A DNA stretch of 12,449 bases from Verrucomicrobiota bacterium. GTDB taxonomy: Bacteria; Verrucomicrobiota; Lentisphaeria; Oligosphaerales; JAFGRS01. Each line of letters begins with the position of its first letter. Positions within the stretch are counted from its first letter, which is position 1. The notes under the pieces are model-generated. The model was not told the origin of the DNA and searched no databases. It saw only the letters and a program-made list of their open reading frames with translations. Below are positions 1 to 5,535 of the stretch, one piece after another. The stretch lies in assembly GCA_019136035.1 (NCBI GenBank), contig JAGVUW010000366.1, positions 1 to 12,449 of the forward strand. The letters run 5' to 3'. The position numbers and the translations under genes were made by a program.

Positions 1-96
1 AGGGACACCAGGGACACCAGGGACACCAGGGACACCAGGGACACCAGGGACACCAGGGACACCAGGGACACCAGGGACACCAGGGACACCAGGGAC
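1..96. repeat. 9-bp tandem repeat (agggacacc)n, cut by the window edge
   Basis: There are ten perfect head-to-tail copies of agggacacc (1-90) plus a partial agggac (91-96). The array runs off the left edge, so its true length is unknown. Degenerate echoes follow: gggacacc at 170-177, and inverted forms (agtccct at 117-123, gggtccctt near 135-143). The last partial copy, agggact (91-97), can pair with agtccct (117-123). The period is a multiple of three and all frames are open, so coding use outside the window cannot be excluded, but no gene is recognisable. The perfect copies suggest a variable-number tandem repeat. Confidence 0.95.
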
Positions 97-192
97 TGCA
101 GCGGCTCCCACCCTGGAGTCCCTTGTGTCGCTTGGGTCCCTTTCCGGCGGGCTCGAGACCCAAGGCCTGGGGACACCGGGGGGCGGCGGTTC

Positions 193-299
193 GGCGCCGC
201 GGGGCGGCGCCCGTTGCTGGGAGCGCCGAGCGTCGGCTCGGCCCTCTTTCGGGCGCCGGGGGCGGCGCCCGTGGTCGCGCTCGGCTCGCGTGACCTACG
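193..299. repeat. Palindromic intergenic element, copy 1 (3' side of obgE)
   Basis: This GC-rich element has three consecutive hairpins: GGCGCCG 193-199 with CGGCGCC 205-211; GCCGAGC 225-231 with GCTCGGC 236-242; CGGGCGCC 250-257 with GGCGCCCG 264-271. The 39 bases at 204-242 match 2113-2151 at 37 positions. The element ends in tgacctac, which contains the obgE stop codon (cta 295-297, TAG on the minus strand). Stem-loops here could stabilise or end the obgE transcript, but no T-run follows, so it is not a classic intrinsic terminator. The rest of 97-192 shows only degenerate copies of the 9-bp repeat and no gene. Confidence 0.8.
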
Positions 300-1296
300 G
301 GGTCTCGTCCGGGCGGTCCGGGCCGCCGCGCGGCACTGCCGGCGCGGGGTGTTCGGGCGGGAGGCTGTCGAGGAGGTCGCGCATGGCGGCGATGATCTCG
401 TCGCGGTTTTCCATGAGCTCGGCGCAGGTCGGGACGACCTGCAGCGACTCCTGTGCCTGCAGGCGGCGCAGGTTCTCGGGGGCCGCATCGAGGTCCATCT
501 TGTTGGCCACGATGAGGGCCGGCCGGCGGCTGAGGCCGTCGAGGTGGAGGTCGAGTTCACGGCGCAGGGCGGCGAGGTCGTCGAGGGGATCGCGGCCGTC
601 GACGCCGCCCATATCGAGGACGAAGCAGAGGGCCCGGCAGCGCTCGATATGGCGCAGGAAGTCATGGCCGAGGCCGACATTGCGGTGGGCGCCGTCGATG
701 AGGCCGACGTTGGGGTGGCGGGTGGTGAAGGGATATGGCGCCGTCTTCGGGTGGGCCTGGGAGATCGCCCCGATGAGGGTCGACTTGCCGGCATTCGGGT
801 AGCCGACCAGGCCGAGGTCGGCGACGACCTTCAGCTCGATGCGCAGGGTGCGCGCCTCGCCGGGCTCGCCGGGCGTGGTGGTGCGCGGGGCGCGGTTGGT
901 CGAGGAGACGAAGCGCGAGTTGCCCAGGCCGCCCTTGCCGCCCCGGGCCGCAATGCACTCCTGGCCGGCCGCCGTGAGGTCGCCGAGGAGTTCGTCGGTG
1001 TCGGCGTCGACGATGAGCGTCCCCACCGGGACGTTGATGATGCAGTCGGCGCCGTTGGCGCCGTGGCAGTCGCGGCCGCGGCCGGGTCCGCCGGCGGCGG
1101 CCTGGCGATGCTGCTGGAAGCGCAGGTCGACGAGGCTCTGCTCGCCGGCGACGGCGCGGAAGATCACCGAGCCGCCCAGGCCGCCGTCGCCGCCGTCGGG
1201 TCCGCCGTAGGGGACAAACTTCTCGCGCCGGAAGCTGCAGCAGCCCTTGCCGCCATCGCCGGCGGAGACGGTCACGGTAGCCCTGTCGACAAACAT
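295..1296 (-). CDS. obgE: Obg-family GTPase lacking the G3 motif
   Basis: This is a P-loop GTPase of the Obg/CgtA family, normally an essential ribosome-associated cytoplasmic factor in 50S assembly and stress control. Residues 1-160 form the glycine-rich Obg fold (FRREKFVPYGGPDGGDGG, residues 22-39; later NVPVGT and ARGGKGGLGN). The G domain starts with G1 GYPNAGKST (165-173) and continues with YPFTT (G2 region, 188-192), GLGHDFLRHIER and G4 NKMD (265-268). Family members have about 17 residues between PN(L/V)G and LI(E/D)GAH, including DxPG, the G3/Walker-B motif. Here PNVG (195-198) runs straight into LIDGAH (199-204), so G3 is absent. The reading frame stays open. G5 is unclear (PTCAEL region), and there is no C-terminal OCT domain, which is optional in the family. 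The ATG at 1296 begins the family-typical MFVD; its RBS is weak. The family is certain; whether it can still hydrolyse GTP is doubtful. Confidence 0.95.
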   Translation of the reverse strand: MFVDRATVTVSAGDGGKGCCSFRREKFVPYGGPDGGDGGLGGSVIFRAVAGEQSLVDLRFQQHRQAAAGGPGRGRDCHGANGADCIINVPVGTLIVDADTDELLGDLTAAGQECIAARGGKGGLGNSRFVSSTNRAPRTTTPGEPGEARTLRIELKVVADLGLVGYPNAGKSTLIGAISQAHPKTAPYPFTTRHPNVGLIDGAHRNVGLGHDFLRHIERCRALCFVLDMGGVDGRDPLDDLAALRRELDLHLDGLSRRPALIVANKMDLDAAPENLRRLQAQESLQVVPTCAELMENRDEIIAAMRDLLDSLPPEHPAPAVPRGGPDRPDETP

Positions 1297-1360
1297 GGTA
1301 GGGTCGCCTGTCTGGTATCAATCCGTCGGGTTGTCGCGTTGCCCACGCCGCCGCGGCCGC

Positions 1361-1375
1361 CGGGCCAGCGGCCCG
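1361..1375. other. Short hairpin between the small coiled-coil gene and obgE
   Basis: CGGGCC (1361-1366) pairs with GGCCCG (1370-1375) around an AGC loop, 19 bases past the TGA stop of the upstream minus-strand gene. No T-run follows in the minus direction. It may attenuate or process a transcript that continues into obgE. The 97-base gap holds no other recognisable signal. Confidence 0.3.
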
Positions 1376-1393
1376 CGCCGGGCCGGGGCCTTC

Positions 1394-1681
1394 TCAGGAC
1401 TTGCCGGCCGCGGCGTCGAAGCTGCGCCGGAGCTCTTCCTTGCGGCGTTCGCGCCGCGCCTCGTGCGAGCGTATCTCGAGGGCCATATCGTCGTCGATCT
1501 GCTTGAGCTTCTCGGCATCGCCGCCGGCCTGACGCCGCCGCGCCTCGGCGTCGAACTTGGCCTGGACGACCTTCGAGTCGTAGAGGCGGTCGATCTCCGC
1601 CAGCTCGGCCTTCTGCTCGGCCGTGTACTGGCGGACCCCGCCGCCGAGGCGTTCCATCGCAAGGTCGTAGGCGCTCTTCAT
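1394..1681 (-). CDS. Small conserved coiled-coil protein (MKSAY type), function unknown
   Basis: A 95-residue, highly charged protein. It opens with MKSAYDLAMERLGG, followed by a long predicted helix rich in Glu, Lys, Arg and Ala (about residues 20-92), with heptad-like spacing around AELAEIDRLYDSKV and MALEIRSHEARRERRKEEL. It has no signal peptide, membrane segment or cysteine, so it is probably cytoplasmic. I recall similar short proteins starting MKSAYELAMERL in PVC bacteria, none with a known function. The start at 1681 is chosen because AGGA sits six bases upstream and the family begins there; the open frame extends further upstream only into repeat sequence. It lies 97 bases upstream of obgE on the same strand and could be co-transcribed with it. 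Its leader contains a heptamer tandem repeat. Confidence 0.8.
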   Translation of the reverse strand: MKSAYDLAMERLGGGVRQYTAEQKAELAEIDRLYDSKVVQAKFDAEARRRQAGGDAEKLKQIDDDMALEIRSHEARRERRKEELRRSFDAAAGKS

Positions 1682-1694
1682 GGGGGATCCTGTC

Positions 1695-1736
1695 GAGTTC
1701 GGAGTTCGGAGTTCGGAGTTCGGAGTTCGGAGTTCG
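1695..1736. repeat. Heptamer tandem repeat (gagttcg)6
   Basis: Six perfect copies of gagttcg (cgaactc on the minus strand) end 14 bases upstream of the ATG at 1681, just before its AGGA ribosome-binding sequence. On the minus strand the array lies in the 5' leader of the small coiled-coil gene. A 7-bp period is not a multiple of three, so the array is not selected as coding sequence. Such an array can expand or contract by slippage. Confidence 0.95.
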
Positions 1737-1922
1737 ACAGACTGGCGGTCGTGTCGCCTGCCGGGTGTCGAGGGGGGCGGCGCCGCAGCGGTCGGAGCGG
1801 CCCTGTTAACTAAGGATACAGCACGCGCCGGCGTCCACGTCCGGCGTCGCCTATACCATAGCGCCGGGTCGGCGAACCGACAGCCGGGCGGGCGCCGTGG
1901 TTGGGCTGTATGGACGTTCGGC
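1737..1922. other. Intergenic stretch without recognised elements
   Basis: Together with the repeats on either side this makes up the 514-base gap 1682-2195. The part 1800-1860 is the most A/T-rich spot nearby (gttaactaaggataca, tataccata) and would be a natural place for the promoter of the minus-strand coiled-coil gene, but no convincing -35/-10 pair could be read. No gene is seen on either strand. Confidence 0.5.
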
Positions 1923-2019
1923 TCTGGCACCCCTCCAGGGTGCGAGGTTCGTGGGTTTGCGGTTCCGGGGGTCGCGCTGCGCACGACCCCCGGCTACGAT
2001 CTGGCACCCCTCCAGGGTG
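1923..2019. repeat. Dispersed hairpin repeat (caccc-ctcca-gggtg / ccgggggtcg family), single copy
   Basis: This contains two ctggcacccctccagggtg blocks flanking a ccgggggtcg...cgacccccgg stem-loop and the linker gctacgat. It is closely similar to the tandem array at 4576-4860, so it is a second location of the same repeat family. The two blocks lie between the coiled-coil gene and the hydrolase gene, both on the minus strand. Confidence 0.9.
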
Positions 2020-2066
2020 GCCAGGTGAGCGCTGACGCGATTGTCGATCAGCCCGGGCGCTGTGGG

Positions 2067-2093
2067 GCGGCGCCCGTTGCCGGGAGCGCCGAG
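2067..2093. repeat. Palindromic intergenic element, partial copy
   Basis: These 27 bases repeat the first part of the element seen at 204-230 and 2113-2139 (gcggcgcccgttgc, gggagcgccgag). Downstream, about 2095-2112 resembles 10005-10030 (gtgggcg, cacgagccg). It sits directly beside copy 2, as if copies had stacked. Confidence 0.8.
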
Positions 2094-2109
2094 AGTGGGC
2101 GGCACGAGC

Positions 2110-2199
2110 CGGGCGGCGCCCGCTGCCGGGAGCGCCGAGCGTCGGCTCGGCTTCTTTTCCGGGCGCCGCCCCGCGGCGCCCGGGGCTCGCGCGACCTAC
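2110..2199. repeat. Palindromic intergenic element, copy 2 (3' side of the hydrolase gene)
   Basis: Hairpins: GCCGAGC 2134-2140 with GCTCGGC 2145-2151, and a very strong 11-bp stem CCGGGCGCCGC 2159-2169 with GCGGCGCCCGG 2173-2183 around a CCC loop. The core 2113-2151 matches copy 1 (204-242) at 37 of 39 positions. As in copy 1, the element ends in a gcgacctac motif that includes the stop codon of the adjacent minus-strand gene (cta 2196-2198). It may serve as a transcript-end stabiliser or terminator, but there is no T-run on the minus strand. Confidence 0.85.
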
Positions 2200-3263
2200 T
2201 TGGCCGGCGGGGTGGCGGCGAGGTGGCGCTCGAAGAAGGCGGTCGAGCGGTTGCCGCCCCAGCCGTGTTCGCCGGGATGGAGGTCCAGCTCGAGGTTGTC
2301 GGCGGCCTCGGCGACGTCGTAGATATGGGCCACCTGGCGGAAGCAGGCCATGGCGGTATCGACCTTGAAGCAGGTGTCATTGGCGCCGATATCGACGAGG
2401 AGGGGCCGCGGGCAGAGCAGGCCCTGGGCCTCGGGGAGGTCGACCAGGCGGAAGAGGCCCGGGGCGACCTGCATGCCGCAGTAGTTCAGGTCGCGGAATC
2501 CGAAGTGGGCCCAGAGGTCGCTGTAGCAGATGATCTCGGTGGCCTTGATGCGCTCGTCGCAGAGGGCGCTCCAGAGGGCCATAGTGCCGCCGCCGCTGAG
2601 GCCCATGACGCCGAGGCGTTCGGGGTCGACGAAGGGCAGGCCGAGGGCGAAGTCGGTAGCGGCCATGCCGTGGGCGACGTTGATGGCCAGGGTGGTCATG
2701 CCGAGCATGGTGGCATGGAGGTAGTAGAGGTTGCACCAATCGCGGCTCTGGGGGGCGTAGTGGTTCGGCTTCTGGGTATCGTTGCGTTCGCCGCAGCCGA
2801 TCCAGTCGATGGCGAAGGTGACGAAGCCGGCCTTGGCCATCTGGTGGCCGTAGTTGTAGTTGTGAGCGGCGATGGCGGCGCGCAGCTCCGGGCTGCTGTT
2901 GTTGCCCATGACCGGCTCCTTGCCGTAGGGCCCATGGCCATGCCAGCAGAGGATCGCCGGGCGGCGTTCGCCCTTGGCCAGGTCCGCGGGTATGGCCAGG
3001 ATGAGGGTGGCGGCGAGGCCGTCCTGGACATCGATGAGCCACTTCTGCTTGAGCAGGCCGTCGTGCTCCCACTCGGCCAGGAACAGCGGGTTGAGCGGCA
3101 CGCGTTCCGGCCAGTCGCCGAGGCAGGCCATGACCCGCGGCAGGGTGTCGGCCTTCCACTGCGACCACTCGGCGCGGTTCGCGGCGGCGAAGGCGCAGGA
3201 CCGCGCCCGCGTCTCGGCGAGCTTCTGGAACATCTGCAGGGGGCTGAGGTTACGGAATGACAT
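2196..3263 (-). CDS. Alpha/beta hydrolase, acetyl-xylan-esterase/dienelactone-hydrolase-like
   Basis: A 355-residue serine hydrolase resembling the Abhydrolase_7/acetyl xylan esterase-type families common in PVC bacteria near glycosidases. The expected pieces are visible: a beta-strand with the oxyanion-hole region CWHGHGPYGK (106-115), a strand and turn AIDWIGCGER (151-160), the nucleophile elbow GLSGGG with Ser223, a likely acid Asp296 in DIGANDTCF, and a likely His333 in HPGEHGW. There is no signal peptide, so it is probably cytoplasmic. The start at 3263 has AAGGAG seven bases upstream. That RBS overlaps the TAA of galM, only 11 bases away, so the pair is almost certainly co-transcribed and translationally linked. 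The natural substrate is unknown; deacetylation of sugars or small-ester cleavage would fit. The C-terminal Lys codon and stop lie in a dispersed repeat motif. Confidence 0.85.
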   Translation of the reverse strand: MSFRNLSPLQMFQKLAETRARSCAFAAANRAEWSQWKADTLPRVMACLGDWPERVPLNPLFLAEWEHDGLLKQKWLIDVQDGLAATLILAIPADLAKGERRPAILCWHGHGPYGKEPVMGNNSSPELRAAIAAHNYNYGHQMAKAGFVTFAIDWIGCGERNDTQKPNHYAPQSRDWCNLYYLHATMLGMTTLAINVAHGMAATDFALGLPFVDPERLGVMGLSGGGTMALWSALCDERIKATEIICYSDLWAHFGFRDLNYCGMQVAPGLFRLVDLPEAQGLLCPRPLLVDIGANDTCFKVDTAMACFRQVAHIYDVAEAADNLELDLHPGEHGWGGNRSTAFFERHLAATPPAK

Positions 3264-3270
3264 GGCGGCT

Positions 3271-3276
3271 CTCCTT
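3271..3276 (-). promoter_or_regulatory. Ribosome-binding site of the hydrolase gene, overlapping the galM stop
   Basis: AAGGAG on the minus strand, seven bases before the ATG at 3263. Its first two bases are shared with the TAA stop of galM (3275-3277), which suggests translational coupling. Confidence 0.85.
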
Positions 3277-4312
3277 ACTGGACGCCACAGCGGAACAGGA
3301 TGGTATGCGCGTAGAGCGTCCCCGGGCGCAGGATGGCGCTGGGGAAGGCGCTCTGGTTCGGCGAGTCGGGGAAGCGCTGGGGCTCCAGGCAGAAGCCGGC
3401 GTGGCGCTCGTAGCGCTGGCCGCCGCGGCCGGCGATGGAGCCGTCGAGGCCGTTCCCGGAGTAGAACTGCAGGCCGGGCTCGGTGGTGTAGACCTCGAGG
3501 ACGCGGCCGCTCTCGGGCTCCTCGACGCGGGCGGCGCAGGCCAGTTCGCCGTCTTCGCGGCGGTCGAGGACGACGTTGTGGTCATAGCCGCCGGGGAGGT
3601 CGTCGAGGCGTTCGCCGATGGCGTGCTCGTCGGTGAAATCCAGGGGCGTGCCGGCCACGGTCGCGACGGCGCCGGTGGGGATGAGCTGTGCGTCGACCGG
3701 CGTGTACGCTGCCGCGGCGATCTGCAGGCGGTGCCCACGGACGTCGCCATGGCCGCGCAGGTTGAAATACGCGTGGTTGGTGAGGTTGACCGGGGTAGCG
3801 CGGTCGGTCATCGCCTCGATGTCGATGCGGAGTTCGTCGAGGTCGGTGAGGGTGTAGGTCACCGTCACCTCAAGGTTCCCGGGGTAGCCCTCTTCGCCAT
3901 CCGGGGAAATCCGCGAGAAGCAGACGCCGCAGGTGCCGTCTTCGCTGAAGGCATCGGCCTCCCAGAGCCGGCGGTCGAAGCCGACGCGCCCGCCGTGCAG
4001 GTGATTCGGTCCGTCGTTGGCCGCGAGGGTGTACGTCTGGCCGTCGAGGCTGAAGCGCGCGCCGGCGATGCGGTTGGCGTAGCGTCCGACCGTGGCGCCG
4101 AAGTATGGATGGGCGCCGAGGTAGCCGTCGAGGCTGTCGAAGCCCAGGGTGATCTCGCCGAGGTTGCCATCGCGGTCCGGCGTGCGCAGGCTGACCAGAA
4201 TGGCGCCGTAGTCCATGACCGCCGCGGTCAGGCCCTGGGCGTTGGTGAGGGTGTAGAGCGTGACCGCTGAGCCATCGGCGAGGGCGCCGTAGGGCTGGCT
4301 GGTGACTGGCAT
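3275..4312 (-). CDS. galM: Aldose 1-epimerase (mutarotase)
   Basis: A 345-residue galactose-mutarotase-family enzyme that interconverts alpha and beta anomers of aldoses such as galactose or glucose in the cytoplasm. Family signatures appear in order: YGAILVSL near residue 35, GATVGRYANRI (72-82), NHLHGG (103-108, putative catalytic His106), TNHAYFNL (178-185, catalytic His180) and FCLEPQRFPDSPN (307-319, catalytic Glu310). The length is normal for the family. The start at 4312 is chosen over the longer open frame (to 4444) because GGAGG lies eight bases upstream and the extra 44 residues are basic and unlike the family. It is the first gene of a two-gene minus-strand unit with the hydrolase. 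Its upstream region is a repeat-rich divergent intergenic space. Confidence 0.93.
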   Translation of the reverse strand: MPVTSQPYGALADGSAVTLYTLTNAQGLTAAVMDYGAILVSLRTPDRDGNLGEITLGFDSLDGYLGAHPYFGATVGRYANRIAGARFSLDGQTYTLAANDGPNHLHGGRVGFDRRLWEADAFSEDGTCGVCFSRISPDGEEGYPGNLEVTVTYTLTDLDELRIDIEAMTDRATPVNLTNHAYFNLRGHGDVRGHRLQIAAAAYTPVDAQLIPTGAVATVAGTPLDFTDEHAIGERLDDLPGGYDHNVVLDRREDGELACAARVEEPESGRVLEVYTTEPGLQFYSGNGLDGSIAGRGGQRYERHAGFCLEPQRFPDSPNQSAFPSAILRPGTLYAHTILFRCGVQ

Positions 4313-4320
4313 GGTGGGGA

Positions 4321-4325
4321 CCTCC
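4321..4325 (-). promoter_or_regulatory. Ribosome-binding site that fixes the galM start
   Basis: GGAGG on the minus strand, eight bases before the ATG at 4312. It decides against the longer open frame beginning at 4444. Confidence 0.8.
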
Positions 4326-4397
4326 GCAATTCCGACATACCGCCGGCGGCGACCGGCCGCCCGGGTGGGCGCGCCGTGGTCGCGGACTGGCCTTAAC

Positions 4398-4511
4398 CTA
4401 GCCTGGATTACTCGCGAAGCGCGGATGCTTCGCTCACAATCCACGTGCGCCGCACTGCGCCGCGGCGCCAGTTTCGACGCGCACCGCTCCGCGTCGCTTG
4501 CTCAAGGCTAG
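4398..4511. repeat. Nested palindromic element in the divergent intergenic region
   Basis: ctagcct (4398-4404) and aggctag (4505-4511) form the outer inverted ends. Inside the left half is a nested stem: GGATT (4405-4409) and GCGAAGC (4414-4420) pair with GCTTCGC (4427-4433) and AATCC (4438-4442) around a GCGGAT loop. The right half contains imperfect gcgacg/cgtcgc-type symmetry. No gene is seen. The terminal inverted repeats and internal fold are reminiscent of a small miniature-element-like repeat, but there is only one copy in the window. Confidence 0.55.
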
Positions 4512-4575
4512 CCGCCGAGAGCCCCCGCCGCGAGGGCCGGGCGGTTCTCAGGCGCGGGGTGCTCCAGAGGCGGGT

Positions 4576-4860
4576 TCTGGCACCCCTCCAGGGTGCGGGG
4601 CTCCTGGACCCGTGTTCCGGGGGTCGGGCTGCGCGCGACCCCCGGCTACGATCTGGCACCCCTCCAGGGTGACCGCCGACTCTGGGTCGGGCTGCGCGCG
4701 ACCCCCGGCTACGATCTGGCACCCCTCCAGGGTGACCGCCGACTCTGGGTCGGGCTGCGCGCGACCCCCGGCTACGATCTGGCGCCCCTCCAGGGTGACC
4801 GCCGACTCTGGGGGGTCGGGCTGCGCGCGACCCCGGCTTGCGATCTGGCACTCCTCCGGG
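4576..4860. repeat. 63-bp tandem hairpin array
   Basis: After a leading ctggcacccctccagggtg block, units begin at 4621, 4684, 4747 and 4813 (periods 63, 63 and 66; the last is degenerate). Each unit has gggtcgggctgcgcgcgac, cccccggctacgat, a caccc-ctcca-gggtg hairpin and a gaccgccgactct linker. The first unit folds as CCGGGGGTCG (4617-4626) with CGACCCCCGG (4636-4645). A related copy lies at 1923-2019. Because 63 is a multiple of three and no stop occurs, the frames are open with a 21-residue period, but the nucleotide palindromes argue for a structural rather than a coding role. There are no unique spacers, so it is not a CRISPR array. Confidence 0.92.
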
Positions 4861-4997
4861 GCCGCCGCTGGCGCGATCGTGAATCCGCGGCCGGGCATCC
4901 TACGGCATTGCCCTGCGGCAAACACGCATTACGTTACTCAGAGCAGTTGATCCGTAGCGACGCAGCAGGCAATCGAAGGTCGGAGGCAGCACCACCC
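4861..4997 (+). other. Leader region of the DUF3568 gene
   Basis: This non-repetitive stretch is somewhat less GC-rich than its surroundings (aacacgcattacgttactca) and is the likely site of the promoter for the plus-strand lipoprotein gene. A small hairpin TTGCC-CTGC-GGCAA (4908-4921 region) is present. No -35/-10 pair is convincing. GGAGG at 4982-4986 is the probable ribosome-binding site, 11 bases before the ATG. Confidence 0.4.
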
Positions 4998-5414
4998 ATG
5001 ACAGCGAAAGTGCGGTTCCTTCTTGCATGGTCCATCCTGGTCGTGGCCATCGTGATGCAGGGCTGTGTCACGGCCGCTGCCGTGGGCGGCACCGCCGCCG
5101 CCTTCAGCGGAGGCGCCGTCTATCGCCGAGGCTGGTACCGTACCGTCGTGCCCGCGCCCCATTACATCGTCGACAAGGCCATGCGGGCCACCGGCCGCCG
5201 CGCCGGGCTGATCGAGCGCGAGCGCGTCTGCGACGGCTACAAGAGCTTCTACCGCTACCAGGACCTGCGCGACAACAAGGCCAAGATCAAGCTCAAGGCC
5301 GTCACGCCGGACTCCACCCGCGTCTACATCCGCATCGGCTTCTGGGGCGACCGTAACTCGTCTGTGGAGCTCTTCCAGGGCCTCCAGGAAGACATCGACG
5401 CCCTCAGCAAGTGA
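4998..5414 (+). CDS. DUF3568-family predicted lipoprotein
   Basis: A 138-residue protein with a lipoprotein signal: basic start MTAKVR, hydrophobic segment LLAWSILVVAIVM (8-20), and a lipobox-like MQGC with Cys23 as the predicted acylated residue. Next comes a small, glycine- and alanine-rich stretch (TAAAVGGTAAAFSGGAVY), then a compact alpha/beta region with a central SFYRYQDLRDNKAKIKLKAVT and a terminal IRIGFWGDRNSSVELFQGLQEDI. This pattern matches the DUF3568 family as I recall it: short lipoproteins of unknown function in PVC and some deltaproteobacterial genomes. It is predicted to be anchored in a membrane facing the periplasm. The ATG at 4998 is chosen because it gives a complete signal peptide; the open frame upstream only runs through the repeat array. 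It is followed after four bases by a hairpin that may end its transcript. Confidence 0.82.
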   Translation: MTAKVRFLLAWSILVVAIVMQGCVTAAAVGGTAAAFSGGAVYRRGWYRTVVPAPHYIVDKAMRATGRRAGLIERERVCDGYKSFYRYQDLRDNKAKIKLKAVTPDSTRVYIRIGFWGDRNSSVELFQGLQEDIDALSK

Positions 5415-5417
5415 CCG

Positions 5418-5436
5418 CGCGGCAAGTGTTGCCGCG
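5418..5436 (+). terminator. Hairpin after the DUF3568 gene
   Basis: CGCGGCAA (5418-5425) pairs perfectly with TTGCCGCG (5429-5436) around GTG, four bases after the TGA stop. No T-run follows, so intrinsic termination is uncertain; it could be a processing or stabilising stem. Confidence 0.5.
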
Positions 5437-5474
5437 TCCGCTCCCGGCTCGGCCGGGGCCCGGTTGCTGACACC

Positions 5475-5500
5475 GACCGCCGCCGCCCCGGGCGGCGGTC
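5475..5500 (+). terminator. Second GC-rich hairpin before the DUF1835 gene
   Basis: GACCGCCGCC (5475-5484) pairs with GGCGGCGGTC (5491-5500) around GCCCCG. Together with the stem at 5418-5436 it makes a double stem-loop in the 121-base gap, which favours separate transcription of the two genes. No T-run is present. Confidence 0.5.
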
Positions 5501-5520
5501 GCGCCTTGCCCGGCGGTCGT

Positions 5521-5527
5521 GGAGGAG
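5521..5527 (+). promoter_or_regulatory. Ribosome-binding site that fixes the DUF1835 start
   Basis: GGAGGAG, eight bases before the ATG at 5536. It supports this start over the upstream in-frame alternatives in the open frame from 5464. Confidence 0.85.
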
Positions 5528-5535
5528 TCCACGCC

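Noticed and set aside
295..1296. Calling obgE a pseudogene
   Set aside because: The gap is in frame, all other domains are intact and the stop is at a sensible position, so an altered but expressed protein cannot be excluded.
214..1506. A 430-codon open frame on the plus strand over obgE
   Set aside because: It is antisense to the clearly recognisable Obg GTPase and matches no family.
1800..1865. A/T-rich spot with gttaac and tatacc as a possible promoter of the minus-strand coiled-coil gene
   Set aside because: No -35/-10 pair with proper spacing could be read on the minus strand.
1680..3260. A 526-codon open frame on the plus strand
   Set aside because: It covers the heptamer array, dispersed repeats and the antisense of the alpha/beta hydrolase; its composition is that of a shadow frame.
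4621..4860. Possible CRISPR array
   Set aside because: Units are contiguous and nearly identical along their whole length, with no unique spacers and no cas genes nearby.
4908..4936. Possible promoter (ttgccc ... tacgtt) for the DUF3568 gene
   Set aside because: Only a weak match to -35/-10 consensus, and the first half lies in a small hairpin; not supportable without transcript data.
4408..4950. Open frames on both strands over the 63-bp array encoding 21-residue repeats
   Set aside because: Openness follows from a 63-bp period without stops; nucleotide palindromes and a copy elsewhere point to non-coding repeats.
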